Below are positions 23,572 to 32,593 of a DNA stretch of 64,000 nucleotides, one piece after another. The notes beneath the pieces are model-generated. The model did no database searches. It had not been told where the DNA came from and saw only the letters and a program-made list of their open reading frames with translations. The stretch spans positions 150,309-214,308 of the forward strand of contig NZ_JAGGJF010000006.1 of NCBI RefSeq assembly GCF_030466405.1. Direction: 5' to 3'. The position numbers were made by a program, and so were the translations under genes. Numbering within the stretch: position 1 is the stretch's first letter; every line of letters starts with the position of its first letter. The stretch comes from Pseudidiomarina terrestris (GTDB lineage: Bacteria > Pseudomonadota > Gammaproteobacteria > Enterobacterales > Alteromonadaceae).

Positions 23572-25010
23572 TAGTTCGCCTCCCCGTTGGCGGGACGCTG
23601 CATACGCGGGCCCATACCGGTGTGGTGGCTGGCCAGCCAGGCCAAGGTCAGGGCGTCAAGTTCCGCGGTCACTGGCAGACCATGCTGTTGCTGTAGCGCC
23701 TGCGTCAGACTGCTGAGCTCTTGTCCAGGCGCAGCGGCATAACTCTGAAGCTGGCGTTGTAGCCAGTTCTGATAGGTGGTTGCATCAGCAAGCGTGTAAC
23801 CGGGCGGATGTGGATAGAAAGCCAGGAATTCACCTGTCCAGCGCTCATCCGGGAGAGTCTGAGGATCCTCGACCCACTGCCACTCATCCCCTTGCAGTTC
23901 TAGCACTACAGGTAAATTCAGCGCCACAATACGATCAAAGCGCAAACGCCCTTTAATGCAACCGAGCTGATAGTCCGTAACCCAATCACAAAGTGCGCGA
24001 TCGGCCGCCGGCTGCGGCAGTTGCCAGGCGCGCAGCAACTGGCGCACACCTGCTTGTTTGCTTGTTTCCGCCGGCACTGCGGCGGCTTCCTGCGCAGGTG
24101 AGCTGTGTTGATACCAGAAACTTGCCGCCGCGCTCAAAACCAGGACCAATAACGCCACTGCGGCCGCACCTAATGGATGAAAGCGGGGGTGCCGGTTGCC
24201 TGCATCAGCGTCGAGTTCCTTGGCCGCATGCCGGATTTGCGCCCTTCCCACCACCTGTACCTGATCGTTGTAGGCAGCTAGCAGCGCTCGGTCACAGAGC
24301 AAGTTTAAGCGCCGCGGAATACCTCCACTGTAGTGATGAACAAGCCGCAAAGCGGATTTATCAAACAGCGCGCGTTGGGCGCCAGCAACTTGCAGACGGT
24401 AATTGATGTAACGTTCGGTGTCGCTTTCCTGCAGCGGTAACAAGTGGTAACGAGCGGTGATCCGCTGCGCGAGCTGGCGCAGCTCGCGGCGGCGCAATAA
24501 ATCCTGTAATTCCGGCTGACCAATCAAAATCACCCGCAACAGCTTACTTTGGTTGGTCTCCAGATTGGTTAATAAGCGCAACTGTTCCAGCACTTGGGGT
24601 CGCAGATGCTGTGCTTCATCAATCAGTACCACACATTGCTCACCTTCGGCGTGCGCTTGCAGCAGAAACTCAGAGAGTTTATCGGTCAGTCGCTTGTTGG
24701 TGATGTTACGCTTGGCGTAACGGATCCCAAACTCATCACATAAGGTCGCAAGCAGTTCTGTTTCGTTGAGCATAGGATTAAGAATAAACGCCGTACGGGT
24801 CTGCTCGGGCAGTTGTTCGAGTAATGCTCTGGACACTGTGGTTTTACCCGTGCCGACTTCGCCGGTGAGGAGTATAAAACCACCACTGCCCTGCAGGCCG
24901 TAGCTCAGATGCGCGAGTGCTTCCTGATGCCGTTCACTCAGGTAAAGGAAGTTTGGATCCGGCGCAATTGAGAAGGGTTCTGCTTGTAAGCCAAAGTAAT
25001 TCAGATACAT
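23571..25010 (-). CDS. gspA: ExeA/GspA-type AAA ATPase with peptidoglycan-binding domain
   Basis: 479 residues. An N-terminal cytoplasmic AAA ATPase (about 1-270) has Walker A GEVGTGKTT at 50-58 and Walker B VVLIDEAQHL near residue 127. One membrane span follows at about 280-298. A periplasmic part ends in a peptidoglycan-binding fold (about 400-470, with LTQALQQQHGLPVTAELDALT). This is the ExeA layout from Aeromonas, which works with ExeB/GspB to assemble the secretin. MshM-type ATPases share the N-terminal part but lack the C-terminal domain, and the gspB neighbour settles the call. Confidence 0.9.
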   Translation of the reverse strand: MYLNYFGLQAEPFSIAPDPNFLYLSERHQEALAHLSYGLQGSGGFILLTGEVGTGKTTVSRALLEQLPEQTRTAFILNPMLNETELLATLCDEFGIRYAKRNITNKRLTDKLSEFLLQAHAEGEQCVVLIDEAQHLRPQVLEQLRLLTNLETNQSKLLRVILIGQPELQDLLRRRELRQLAQRITARYHLLPLQESDTERYINYRLQVAGAQRALFDKSALRLVHHYSGGIPRRLNLLCDRALLAAYNDQVQVVGRAQIRHAAKELDADAGNRHPRFHPLGAAAVALLVLVLSAAASFWYQHSSPAQEAAAVPAETSKQAGVRQLLRAWQLPQPAADRALCDWVTDYQLGCIKGRLRFDRIVALNLPVVLELQGDEWQWVEDPQTLPDERWTGEFLAFYPHPPGYTLADATTYQNWLQRQLQSYAAAPGQELSSLTQALQQQHGLPVTAELDALTLAWLASHHTGMGPRMQRPANGEAN

Positions 25011-25114
25011 AGTTTGGGTTCATTTGCCAACGTTAAACAATCTTCAGTGTAACGACTGACTTGCATCAGAGCTAGTCATTCGCCATCATCAGAAAAAATA
25101 AATAGGAGTGCAAT

Positions 25115-26221
25115 GTGAAAGTCTATCTCGTTGGTGGCGCTGTCCGCGATAAGTTACTGGGTAAACCCGTGCATGAACGTGACTATGTCGTCGTCGGTTC
25201 GACCCCGGCAGAGATGCTGGCGCAGGGCTTTCGTCAGGTCGGCAAAGACTTTCCGGTATTCCTGCACCCGGCGACCGGAGAGGAGTACGCGCTGGCGCGC
25301 ACTGAGCGAAAATCGGGGCCAGGTTATACCGGCTTTACTATAGCCGCTGACCCGGAAGTCACCCTGGAACAGGACCTGCAACGCCGTGATTTGACCATCA
25401 ACGCCATCGCTGAGGACGCTGACGGCAGCTTGATTGACCCTTATGGTGGCGTGCCGGACCTCGAAGCCCGGCGCATCCGCCATGTTTCTCCTGCCTTTGT
25501 GGAAGACCCTCTCCGAGTTCTGCGAGCTGCCCGCTTTGCTGCCCGCTTTGCCGATGATGGTTTTACTGTTGCGCCGGACACCTTGCAACTGATGCGTGAA
25601 ATTAGCGCTGCTGACGAATTGGCGACGCTCGCTAATGAGCGTGTCTGGCACGAAACTATTAAAGCGCTTACCACGCCCCGTCCGGAAGTTTATTTTCAGG
25701 TACTTGAGCAGGTAGAAGCCTTACTGCCCTGGTTCCCCGAGCTTGCGCCGCGCGGTAGATTTGCAGACGTAGTTCAACGTTTGGCACAGGTCAACTCCGC
25801 CAGCGCAGAGCTGACCTTCGCCCTGTGGATGGGGGAACATCCAGTTAGCGAAGTAGATGCTCTGGCAAGGCGTCTGCGCGTGCCGACCGAATGGCATCAA
25901 CTGGGTAAACTTGCCAGCCAATGGCATGCCCAGCGATACGATCTGACCAGCGCAGACAATGTTATTGATTGTCTGCAGCAGAGTGACGTCTGGCGCCGTC
26001 AGGAACGATTTGAGAAGTTACTTGCTATTTGGAGCAGACAAGGTCTGAGTGCCGACCAACAGACCCTGCTGCAGCATGCGTTTGATAGCGCCCGTAAGCT
26101 GTCCGCGGCTGCATTAATACAGCAAGCAGAAGCTCGGGGCGAGACCCTGGCAGGTCCACAGATAGGCAAAGCATTGCAGCAAGCCCGCAATGCTCAGCTG
26201 CGCTCGGTGTTAAATAAATAA
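25115..26221 (+). CDS. cca: CCA tRNA nucleotidyltransferase lacking the HD domain
   Basis: Adds or repairs the 3' CCA of tRNAs without a template. The start is GTG, with AGGAG 8 bases upstream. 368 residues. The nucleotidyltransferase head has LVGGAVRD (residues 5-12), ERDYVVVG (metal ligands), [12 protein letters not shown] near 90, and the neck motif [14 protein letters not shown] near 131. E. coli Cca is 412 residues with an HD phosphohydrolase domain after about residue 225. Here the corresponding region has no FHDLGK-type metal motif (it reads FALWMGEH) and the chain is about 45 residues shorter, so phosphatase and phosphodiesterase activity is probably lost. The 3' end overlaps the opposing uppP by 12 bases. 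Confidence 0.95.
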   Translation: MKVYLVGGAVRDKLLGKPVHERDYVVVGSTPAEMLAQGFRQVGKDFPVFLHPATGEEYALARTERKSGPGYTGFTIAADPEVTLEQDLQRRDLTINAIAEDADGSLIDPYGGVPDLEARRIRHVSPAFVEDPLRVLRAARFAARFADDGFTVAPDTLQLMREISAADELATLANERVWHETIKALTTPRPEVYFQVLEQVEALLPWFPELAPRGRFADVVQRLAQVNSASAELTFALWMGEHPVSEVDALARRLRVPTEWHQLGKLASQWHAQRYDLTSADNVIDCLQQSDVWRRQERFEKLLAIWSRQGLSADQQTLLQHAFDSARKLSAAALIQQAEARGETLAGPQIGKALQQARNAQLRSVLNK

Positions 26222-27004
26222 AACGAGCAGCAGCGCACCCAGAGCCAGGCGATAGATGACGAATGGCAGCATACCGATTCGCTCGATGGCTTTCAAAAAC
26301 AGCGTGATACAGACATAAGCAGCAACAAAAGCAACGCTCATACCAAGCAGAACTACGGCCCAGGACACCGGTTCAGTTTGTTGTGCCAGTTGCAGACCTT
26401 TGTAGCTTCCAGCCAGCAAAATGACCGGAATTGAGAGCAAAAATGAGAAGCGGGCGGCATCAGTGCGTGTCAGCCCTAACAGCAGCCCGGCCGTAATCGT
26501 GATACCTGAACGCGAGGTCCCCGGGATCAATGCTACAGCCTGCGCCACACCGATCAGCAAAGCTTGTCGCAGAGTAAGCGCTTGTAGCGAAGAACGTTCA
26601 CTGGCGCGGGCGTCAGCGTACCAAAGCAACAAACCAAAGCCGATAGTGGTGGTAGCAATGACTAACGCGGAGCGGCCATAGTTTTCCAATAAATCGTTGC
26701 CTAACAACCCGGCAACTCCAGCAGGAACAGTGGCCCAGATAATAAACCAGGCTAAGCGGCTATGACTTGAGTGGTGTCCCCGCAGGCTTTGAAACCACCC
26801 CGTGAGCAACTCAACTACTTCTTTACGATAATAAAATACCACCGCAGCGAGGGTTCCCACGTGCACCGCAACATCGAATGCCAGTCCTTGATCCTGCCAG
26901 CCCAGTACCTGTGAGGGTAAAATTAAATGAGCCGAACTTGAGATGGGTAAAAACTCTGTAAGACCTTGAATAAGCGCCAGGATTATGGCTTCAAACGTGC
27001 TCAA
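26210..27004 (-). CDS. uppP: Undecaprenyl-diphosphatase UppP (BacA)
   Basis: Integral inner-membrane phosphatase that recycles undecaprenyl diphosphate for cell-wall synthesis; extra copies give bacitracin resistance in E. coli. 264 residues with about eight hydrophobic segments. Two catalytic stretches are seen: [11 protein letters not shown] near residues 17-27 and PGTSRSG near 163. The only in-frame start that keeps the conserved N-terminus is TTG at 27004, with AGGA 8 bases upstream inside the folK 3' end. The folK stop is two bases away, so the genes are coupled. Confidence 0.96.
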   Translation of the reverse strand: MSTFEAIILALIQGLTEFLPISSSAHLILPSQVLGWQDQGLAFDVAVHVGTLAAVVFYYRKEVVELLTGWFQSLRGHHSSHSRLAWFIIWATVPAGVAGLLGNDLLENYGRSALVIATTTIGFGLLLWYADARASERSSLQALTLRQALLIGVAQAVALIPGTSRSGITITAGLLLGLTRTDAARFSFLLSIPVILLAGSYKGLQLAQQTEPVSWAVVLLGMSVAFVAAYVCITLFLKAIERIGMLPFVIYRLALGALLLVLFI

Positions 27005-27005
27005 A

Positions 27006-27551
27006 CTAGCTGTCCTTGTTATCGGTGGGGGTGATTAAGTAAGGTAAATCTTCAAATTTAAAGTCTACCGCGTGCAGACGTTGCTCACTACGATAATTTT
27101 GCCAAAGTTGCGCAAAAGATTTCCCTGCTACAGGGTGCTCGAGCTCAGCTGCAAGCTCCGCTAATGGGCGCAGCACAAAAGCATTATGCAATATTTCAGC
27201 GCGTGGCAGCTGCACCGGAGTTTCGCAGACTTCCTGGTTGTACAGCAGCACATCGATATCCAACGTTCGCGGACTGTACTTGGCTGCACTTGAGGGATGC
27301 CCATGAGCACGTTCGATAGCTTTGCAGGCTTTACTGAGATCACCAATAGAAAGCTCCGTCTGCAGCTGCACGACGGTATTTAAAAAGTCATTACCAGCGA
27401 AACCTATTGCCTCACTTTCGTAAACGCGCGCAACTCTTAGCGGCTTTCCGGCGCTGGCAAACTCCTGATGTAGAGCGCGCACCCCCGCAGCAATGTGATG
27501 GTAGCGGCGGCGATTACTGCCAAGCCCTAAAAACACCTGCGCCAACGCCAT
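27006..27551 (-). CDS. folK: Hydroxymethyl-dihydropterin pyrophosphokinase FolK
   Basis: Cytosolic folate-pathway enzyme that activates 6-hydroxymethyl-dihydropterin with ATP. 181 residues. The N-terminal [14 protein letters not shown], the central [20 protein letters not shown], and the diagnostic [13 protein letters not shown] (metal-binding Asp pair) near residue 95 are all present. It directly follows folB, the preceding step of the pathway, after one base. E. coli keeps folK elsewhere (next to pcnB), whereas the folB-folK pairing is known from pseudomonads. Confidence 0.96.
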   Translation of the reverse strand: MALAQVFLGLGSNRRRYHHIAAGVRALHQEFASAGKPLRVARVYESEAIGFAGNDFLNTVVQLQTELSIGDLSKACKAIERAHGHPSSAAKYSPRTLDIDVLLYNQEVCETPVQLPRAEILHNAFVLRPLAELAAELEHPVAGKSFAQLWQNYRSEQRLHAVDFKFEDLPYLITPTDNKDS

Positions 27552-27552
27552 A

Positions 27553-27906
27553 TCAGTTCTTGCCTCGGGTAATTTCTACACCGACAGTATCGGCGGCAGG
27601 CACCGCCTTAGGCTTGCTCACGCAGACCGTGACCCTGGACACCTTAAAGTCTGTCAGGATCAGTTCTGCCACTTCTTCAGCAACGGTTTCGATCAGCTGT
27701 CTGGGGCGCGCTTCAACCAGCTTAATCACGGCCTTACTCAAGGCATCATAATCAAGTGCATGCTGCAGATCATCGCTTGCAGCCGCGGCAGTCTGATCCC
27801 AGGCCATAGTCAAATCGAAGAGCAAGGGTTGTGGCTGTTCATGCTCCCATTCGTACACGCCAATGTAGGCATCAGTGCGCAGACCTTTAACAAACACTTT
27901 ATCCAT
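27553..27906 (-). CDS. folB: Dihydroneopterin aldolase FolB
   Basis: Converts dihydroneopterin to 6-hydroxymethyl-dihydropterin and glycolaldehyde in folate synthesis; it forms an octamer. 117 residues, the family length. MDKVFVKGLRTDAYIGVYEWE at the start, the central ALDYDALSKAVIKLVE, and RQLIETVAEEVAELIL near residues 69-84 (with the conserved active-site Glu) identify it. It is divergent from plsY across a 98-base gap and coupled to folK. Confidence 0.95.
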   Translation of the reverse strand: MDKVFVKGLRTDAYIGVYEWEHEQPQPLLFDLTMAWDQTAAAASDDLQHALDYDALSKAVIKLVEARPRQLIETVAEEVAELILTDFKVSRVTVCVSKPKAVPAADTVGVEITRGKN

Positions 27907-28004
27907 CGAACACTACTCTCATTATCAGCATAGAATTTTTTTCCAGAAGCGCTTATGCTTAAGGCTTCGCATAGTAACGGAAAGCGCGCCGGAAAATAAA
28001 CCAT

Positions 28005-28595
28005 ATGGGTGCAATAATTGTACTGGCCATTATCGTGGCCTACTTATTCGGATCACTTAGCAGTGCAGTCATCATCTGCAAGCTGTTCCGCTTACCTGAT
28101 CCTCGCTTTAACGGCTCCAACAATCCGGGCGCCACGAATGTTTACCGAATCGGTGGCAAAATTCCAGCACTGCTAACCTTAACCTTTGATGTTCTTAAAG
28201 GTATGTTACCTGTGTGGGGGTCATATTTTCTCGGTATTCCGCCACTGTTTCTCGGGGTCGTTGCCGTTGCCGCATGCCTGGGCCACATTTTCCCTCTGTA
28301 TTTCCAATTTCGCGGTGGCAAGGCGGTAGCAACGGCTTTAGGTACGATGTTTCCGGTCGCCTGGGAAATGGCGTTACTATTGATTGCCACCTGGCTGCTG
28401 GTGTTCCGGGTCAGCAAGGTTTCTTCCATAGCCGCACTGATTACGGTAACCCTGGCCCCTTTCTACGCCTATTGGATCAAGCCCCAGTACACGGTGCCAA
28501 CCATCATGATCTCAATTCTGATCATCTGGCGCCATCAAGCCAACATCTCACGGCTTCGCCACGGTAACGAAGAGCGCACCCGAAGACGCTCTTAA
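28005..28595 (+). CDS. plsY: Glycerol-3-phosphate acyltransferase PlsY
   Basis: Membrane enzyme that transfers an acyl group from acyl-phosphate to glycerol-3-phosphate, the first step of phospholipid synthesis in most bacteria. 196 residues and about five membrane spans. Three conserved loops are seen: [14 protein letters not shown] at 13-26, [15 protein letters not shown] near 37-51, and [18 protein letters not shown] near 92-109. The ribosome site is weak (GGAAAAT). The stop overlaps that of the opposing tsaD by four bases. Confidence 0.95.
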   Translation: MGAIIVLAIIVAYLFGSLSSAVIICKLFRLPDPRFNGSNNPGATNVYRIGGKIPALLTLTFDVLKGMLPVWGSYFLGIPPLFLGVVAVAACLGHIFPLYFQFRGGKAVATALGTMFPVAWEMALLLIATWLLVFRVSKVSSIAALITVTLAPFYAYWIKPQYTVPTIMISILIIWRHQANISRLRHGNEERTRRRS

Positions 28596-29617
28596 GCTTT
28601 TACCATGGGTGCGTGGAGCTGCTCCAGCGGCCAGCGCGGAAAAGTTTTTACGACATTATCCACTGACTCACCTGCGGCCAGACGTTGCGCCCCAGCGTAA
28701 GCGATCATGGCTCCGTTATCAGTACAGAACTGCGGCCCGGGAAAGAACACCTCACCGCCAATTTTTTCTGCAAAGTCGTGTAGTTGGCGTCGCAACTCTT
28801 TGTTCGCACTGACCCCTCCGGCCACGACCAGACGTTTCAGCCCTGTTGCCTTTAAAGCACGACGACATTTGATGACCAGAGTGTCGACCACAGCCTCTTG
28901 AAAAGCGCGAGCAATGTTTGCCCGGGTTTGCTGATCATCGGCAGCTGCGGCGATGGTGTTCGCAGCAAAGGTTTTCAAACCGCTAAAACTGAAATCAAGA
29001 CCAGGGCGATCCGTCATCGGTCGCGGGAACTGATAGTGCCCCGTCTCACCTTGCTCTGCCAAAGCCGCCAAGCGCGGCCCGCCAGGATAGTCCAGGCCCA
29101 TGAGTTTAGCCGTTTTGTCGAAGGCTTCTCCAGCGGCGTCGTCAACGGATTCGCCAAGTAGCTGATAGCGACCAATACCATCAACGCGGACGAGCTGAGT
29201 GTGGCCACCGGAGACCAGTAAGGCGATAAAAGGAAATTCCGGCGACACATCTTCCAGCATCGGCGCCAGCAGATGGCCTTCCATGTGGTGCACTGCTATT
29301 GCGGGGACCTGCCAGCCTAGGGCTAAACTGCGGCCGATACAGGCACCGACCAATAATGCACCGACCAGGCCAGGACCAGCCGTATAGGCGACGCCATCGA
29401 TATCAGCGGAGTTTAACTTTGCTTCTTTAAGCGCAGCTTGAATTAACGGCAGGGTTTTACGGACATGATCACGCGAGGCAAGTTCCGGCACCACACCGCC
29501 ATAGTCCGCATGAAGTTTCACCTGCGAATAGAGCTGATGTGCTAACAGACCTTTCTCTGTATCGTAAATCGCTATTCCTGTCTCATCACAGGATGTCTCG
29601 ATACCTAAAACGCGCAT
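28592..29617 (-). CDS. tsaD: tRNA t6A threonylcarbamoyltransferase TsaD
   Basis: Catalytic subunit of the TsaBDE complex, which puts threonylcarbamoyl on A37 of ANN-decoding tRNAs. 341 residues. The metal-binding HMEGH is near residue 111. [12 protein letters not shown] starts the ASKHA fold, LVSGGHTQL is near 134, and [13 protein letters not shown] is near the C-terminus. In most gammaproteobacteria the divergent neighbour is rpsU-dnaG-rpoD; here it is replaced by pilU, with a 53-base gap that holds a perfect hairpin. Confidence 0.97.
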   Translation of the reverse strand: MRVLGIETSCDETGIAIYDTEKGLLAHQLYSQVKLHADYGGVVPELASRDHVRKTLPLIQAALKEAKLNSADIDGVAYTAGPGLVGALLVGACIGRSLALGWQVPAIAVHHMEGHLLAPMLEDVSPEFPFIALLVSGGHTQLVRVDGIGRYQLLGESVDDAAGEAFDKTAKLMGLDYPGGPRLAALAEQGETGHYQFPRPMTDRPGLDFSFSGLKTFAANTIAAAADDQQTRANIARAFQEAVVDTLVIKCRRALKATGLKRLVVAGGVSANKELRRQLHDFAEKIGGEVFFPGPQFCTDNGAMIAYAGAQRLAAGESVDNVVKTFPRWPLEQLHAPMVKA

Positions 29618-29631
29618 GCTTAACCTCGTTT

Positions 29632-29660
29632 ACTACCGCTAACAACTTGAGAGCGGTAGT
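29632..29660. repeat. Perfect 9-bp inverted repeat between pilU and tsaD
   Basis: ACTACCGCT (29632-29640) and AGCGGTAGT (29652-29660) form a perfect stem around an 11-base loop, between the pilU stop and the tsaD start, both minus strand. Neither strand has a following T-run of four or more, so it is not a clear intrinsic terminator. It could stabilise the pilT-pilU mRNA 3' end or be a protein site in front of tsaD. Confidence 0.5.
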
Positions 29661-29670
29661 TTACTCGAAG

Positions 29671-30783
29671 TTACTCAAGATCGACAGTCACACCTTTCAT
29701 TGCGCCCTCGTCGCCAGCACCAGACTCACCACTTAGTTTAATGCGTAAGCGCAAATCGTTTGGCGCATCAGCATGGCGCAGTGCTTCCTCGAAAGATATT
29801 TTCCGTGCTTTATACAAATCAAACAGCGCCTGATCGAAGGTTTGCATGCCCAGCTCGCGTGACTTGCCCATGATTTCTTTGACTTCGCCCATGTCATTTT
29901 TGGCAATTTTTTCTGCCACGATAGGACTGTTCAAGAGCACTTCGAACGCCGCCACACGGCCACCATCACTGGTGGGCACAAGTTGCTGAGCGACAATGCC
30001 GCGCAGGTTGAGCGACAAATCAAACATAAGTTTGCCAATCTTTTCCTTTGGCACCATATGCATAATACGTTCAATCGCCTGGTTGGCGTTGTTGGCGTGT
30101 AGGGTGGCGACGCAGAGGTGACCCGTTTCGGCAAAGGTCAATGCGTACTCCATGACTTCCTGGGAGCGGATTTCACCGACCAGAATGACATCAGGAGCCT
30201 GTCGCAGCGAGCTTTTCAGCGCTGACTCGAAGCTCTCTGTATCGGTGCCTACTTCGCGCTGGGTCACCATTGACTTACCGTGTTCATGCACGAATTCCAC
30301 CGGGTCTTCAATAGTAAGGATATGACCACGCGAGTGTTGATTCCGATAGCCAATTAAGGCCGCCAGGCTGGTGGACTTACCCGTACCTGTTCCACCGACC
30401 ACCAGCATCAGGCCACGCTTGGCCATAATCAATTTAGTTAGCGTTTCAGGTAGCTTCAGCTCATCAACCGTTGGGATCTCGGTAACAATGCGGCGAATAA
30501 CCATGCCTGCGCGCTGCCGTTGCCAGAATGCACTGACCCGAAAACGCCCAATGCCTTCGCGGAAAATAGCAAAGTTAGCTTCGAATTCTTTAAAAAATTC
30601 GTCCTGATGCTTTTCACCAAGAGCCTCTTTAACCAAATCCAGCGCACCTTCATTGGAAAGCTTTTGCTCACTTAAATGGCGCAACTCGCCATTTATCTTC
30701 GCACTCGGCGGCAAGTTTGCGGAAATAAAAAGGTCCGAAGCCTCTTTTTCGATCATGACTTTGAGTAATTTATCTAGCAACAT
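29671..30783 (-). CDS. pilU: Twitching motility retraction ATPase PilU
   Basis: Cytoplasmic hexameric ATPase that assists PilT in retracting type IV pili. The ATG at 30783 is preferred: AGGA lies 6 bases upstream and the N-terminus LLDKLLKVMIEKEASDLFISANLPPS fits the family; an ATG ten codons upstream has no ribosome site. 370 residues. Walker A VVGGTGTGKSTS is near residue 127. The Asp box is ILTIEDPVEFVHEH, Walker B is DVILVGEIRSQEVM, and the His box is TGHLCVATLHANN. The longer C-terminal tail and the FAETGH variant separate it from PilT. pilT is 33 bases upstream. Confidence 0.95.
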   Translation of the reverse strand: MLLDKLLKVMIEKEASDLFISANLPPSAKINGELRHLSEQKLSNEGALDLVKEALGEKHQDEFFKEFEANFAIFREGIGRFRVSAFWQRQRAGMVIRRIVTEIPTVDELKLPETLTKLIMAKRGLMLVVGGTGTGKSTSLAALIGYRNQHSRGHILTIEDPVEFVHEHGKSMVTQREVGTDTESFESALKSSLRQAPDVILVGEIRSQEVMEYALTFAETGHLCVATLHANNANQAIERIMHMVPKEKIGKLMFDLSLNLRGIVAQQLVPTSDGGRVAAFEVLLNSPIVAEKIAKNDMGEVKEIMGKSRELGMQTFDQALFDLYKARKISFEEALRHADAPNDLRLRIKLSGESGAGDEGAMKGVTVDLE

Positions 30784-30816
30784 AGTGCTTCCTCGCTTCT
30801 GCTCACTCGCCATGGC

Positions 30817-31854
30817 TTATTTAAACGCCTCTTTATTAGCGGCCTTGGCTCTTGCCTCGACACGGGCAACCAAACCTTGATTCAGCAGGTTAAGCAGGCC
30901 TTGGTCCAGTGTCTGCATACCATGGGATGCTCCCGTCTGGATTGACGAGTACATCTGGGCAACTTTGTCTTCACGAATCAGGTTCTTAATTGCCGATGTG
31001 GCGATCATAATTTCATGGGCTGCAATACGGCCACCGCCCACCCGCTTCAACAATGTCTGGGAGATAACCGCACGCAGTGACTCGGATAGCATCGAGCGCA
31101 CCATAGGTTTTTCATCCCCGGGGAACACATCAATGATCCGGTCAATGGTCTTGGGAGCTGATGTGGTATGCAAGGTGCCAAACACCAGGTGACCGGTTTC
31201 AGCCGCAGTCATTGCCAGTCGAATGGTTTCCAGATCGCGCATCTCACCCACCAGAATAACATCGGGATCTTCGCGCAACGCTGAACGCAACGCGGCACTA
31301 AAGTTATGGGTATCGCGATGCACTTCACGCTGATTGACCAGGCTTAGCTTGTTTTTGTGCACAAACTCAATTGGATCTTCGATGGTCAGAATATGGTGGT
31401 GTTTACTTTCGTTGATGAAATCCACCATCGCCGCCAGGGTGGTGGATTTACCCGAGCCGGTCGGGCCGGTGACTAACACCAGTCCTCTGGGCTGATCAGC
31501 AATGGTTTTAAAAATTTCAGGACAGCCCAATTGTTCAAGCGTCAGGACTTCGCTGGGGATGGTCCGCAGAACAGCACCGCAACCACGGTTTTGCATAAAT
31601 ACGTTGACACGAAAACGCGCCAGATCAGGAACTTCGAAAGAGAAGTCGCATTCCAGGTTTTGCTCGTACTCTTTACGTTGGCGGTCATTCATGATGTCGT
31701 AAACCAGCTCCTGCACTTGCTTGTGCGTCAGTGCAGGTATATTAATTTTACGAATATCACCATCAACCCGTATCATAGGGGGCGAATCTGCCGAAAGATG
31801 CAAATCCGAAGAGTTATGTTTGACGGCGAAGCCTAGTAACTCTGTTATGTCCAT
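30817..31854 (-). CDS. pilT: Type IV pilus retraction ATPase PilT
   Basis: Main motor for pilus retraction, powering twitching and DNA uptake. 345 residues, the standard length. LHLSADSPPMIRVDGDI is in the N-terminal PAS-like domain. Walker A is GPTGSGKSTT near residue 130, the Asp box is HILTIEDPIEFVH, Walker B is DVILVGEMRDLETI, and the His box is TGHLVFGTLHT. The pilus structural genes are not in this window. It diverges from yggS with only 34 bases between start codons, so the promoters of the two genes overlap the neighbouring coding regions. Confidence 0.97.
   Translation of the reverse strand: MDITELLGFAVKHNSSDLHLSADSPPMIRVDGDIRKINIPALTHKQVQELVYDIMNDRQRKEYEQNLECDFSFEVPDLARFRVNVFMQNRGCGAVLRTIPSEVLTLEQLGCPEIFKTIADQPRGLVLVTGPTGSGKSTTLAAMVDFINESKHHHILTIEDPIEFVHKNKLSLVNQREVHRDTHNFSAALRSALREDPDVILVGEMRDLETIRLAMTAAETGHLVFGTLHTTSAPKTIDRIIDVFPGDEKPMVRSMLSESLRAVISQTLLKRVGGGRIAAHEIMIATSAIKNLIREDKVAQMYSSIQTGASHGMQTLDQGLLNLLNQGLVARVEARAKAANKEAFK
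31820..31848 (+). promoter_or_regulatory. Candidate yggS-proC-yggT promoter inside pilT
   Basis: TTGACG (31820-31825, five of six consensus bases) and TGTTAT (31843-31848, four of six) are separated by 17 bases, giving a transcript start about 34 bases before the yggS ATG. The element lies inside the first codons of the divergent pilT gene, as expected given the very small intergenic gap. Assigned by eye. Confidence 0.4.
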
Positions 31855-31888
31855 ACCAGTTCTCTTATTGTTATCGGTGAGCCGTTAC

Positions 31889-32590
31889 ATGATGAATAGC
31901 ATAATTGACCGCTTAAAAGAAGTCCGCAGCAGCATTGAATCCGCGTGTCTACAGAGCAATCGTAGTCCAGAATCGGTGCAATTGTTAGCAGTAAGCAAAA
32001 CCAAGCCAGCCGATAAGATACGCCAACTGTACCAAGCCGGGCAACGTCACTTTGGAGAAAATTACCTGCAGGAGGCACTGCAAAAACAGTTGCAGCTTAC
32101 CGACCTGAGCGACATTGTCTGGCATTTTATAGGTCCGATTCAATCCAATAAGACGCGTGACATTGCAACTCATTTTACCTGGGTGCAAAGTATCGATCGG
32201 TTGAAAATCGCACGCCGCCTCAACGAGCAACGGGAACAACACATGCCGCCTCTCAATATTCTGATTCAGGTCAATATCGACGACGAACAGAGTAAAGCTG
32301 GCATTGGCCCTGATCAGTTGGCGGAGTTTGCCGCTGAACTGCAACAGTTCCCGCAGCTGAAGTTGCGTGGCTTAATGACTTTGCCAGCGGCAAACCCAAC
32401 TGCTGAGCAGCAACGGCAGAGTCTGACGGCCATGCAGCGGTTGTTTTCTGAGTTAAAGTCCCAATATCCAACTGTGGATACACTTTCTATGGGTATGAGT
32501 AATGACCTTGAGACCGCTATTGCAGCGGGCTCAACTATGGTCCGCATTGGCACCGCATTATTCGGCGCCCGCGACACAAACAAGGAGTAA
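31889..32590 (+). CDS. yggS: PLP homeostasis protein YggS (PLPBP family)
   Basis: Single-domain PLP-binding barrel without known catalytic activity that balances vitamin B6 and amino-acid pools. The ATG at 31889 follows GGTGAG. 233 residues (E. coli 234). The PLP-binding lysine lies in LLAVSKTKP near residue 36; HFGENYLQEA, WHFIGPIQSNKTRDIA and the phosphate-binding SMGMSNDLETAIAAGSTMVRIGTALFG blocks follow. Another in-frame ATG far upstream lies inside pilT and is not used. proC starts 3 bases downstream. Confidence 0.96.
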   Translation: MMNSIIDRLKEVRSSIESACLQSNRSPESVQLLAVSKTKPADKIRQLYQAGQRHFGENYLQEALQKQLQLTDLSDIVWHFIGPIQSNKTRDIATHFTWVQSIDRLKIARRLNEQREQHMPPLNILIQVNIDDEQSKAGIGPDQLAEFAAELQQFPQLKLRGLMTLPAANPTAEQQRQSLTAMQRLFSELKSQYPTVDTLSMGMSNDLETAIAAGSTMVRIGTALFGARDTNKE

Positions 32591-32593
32591 AGA

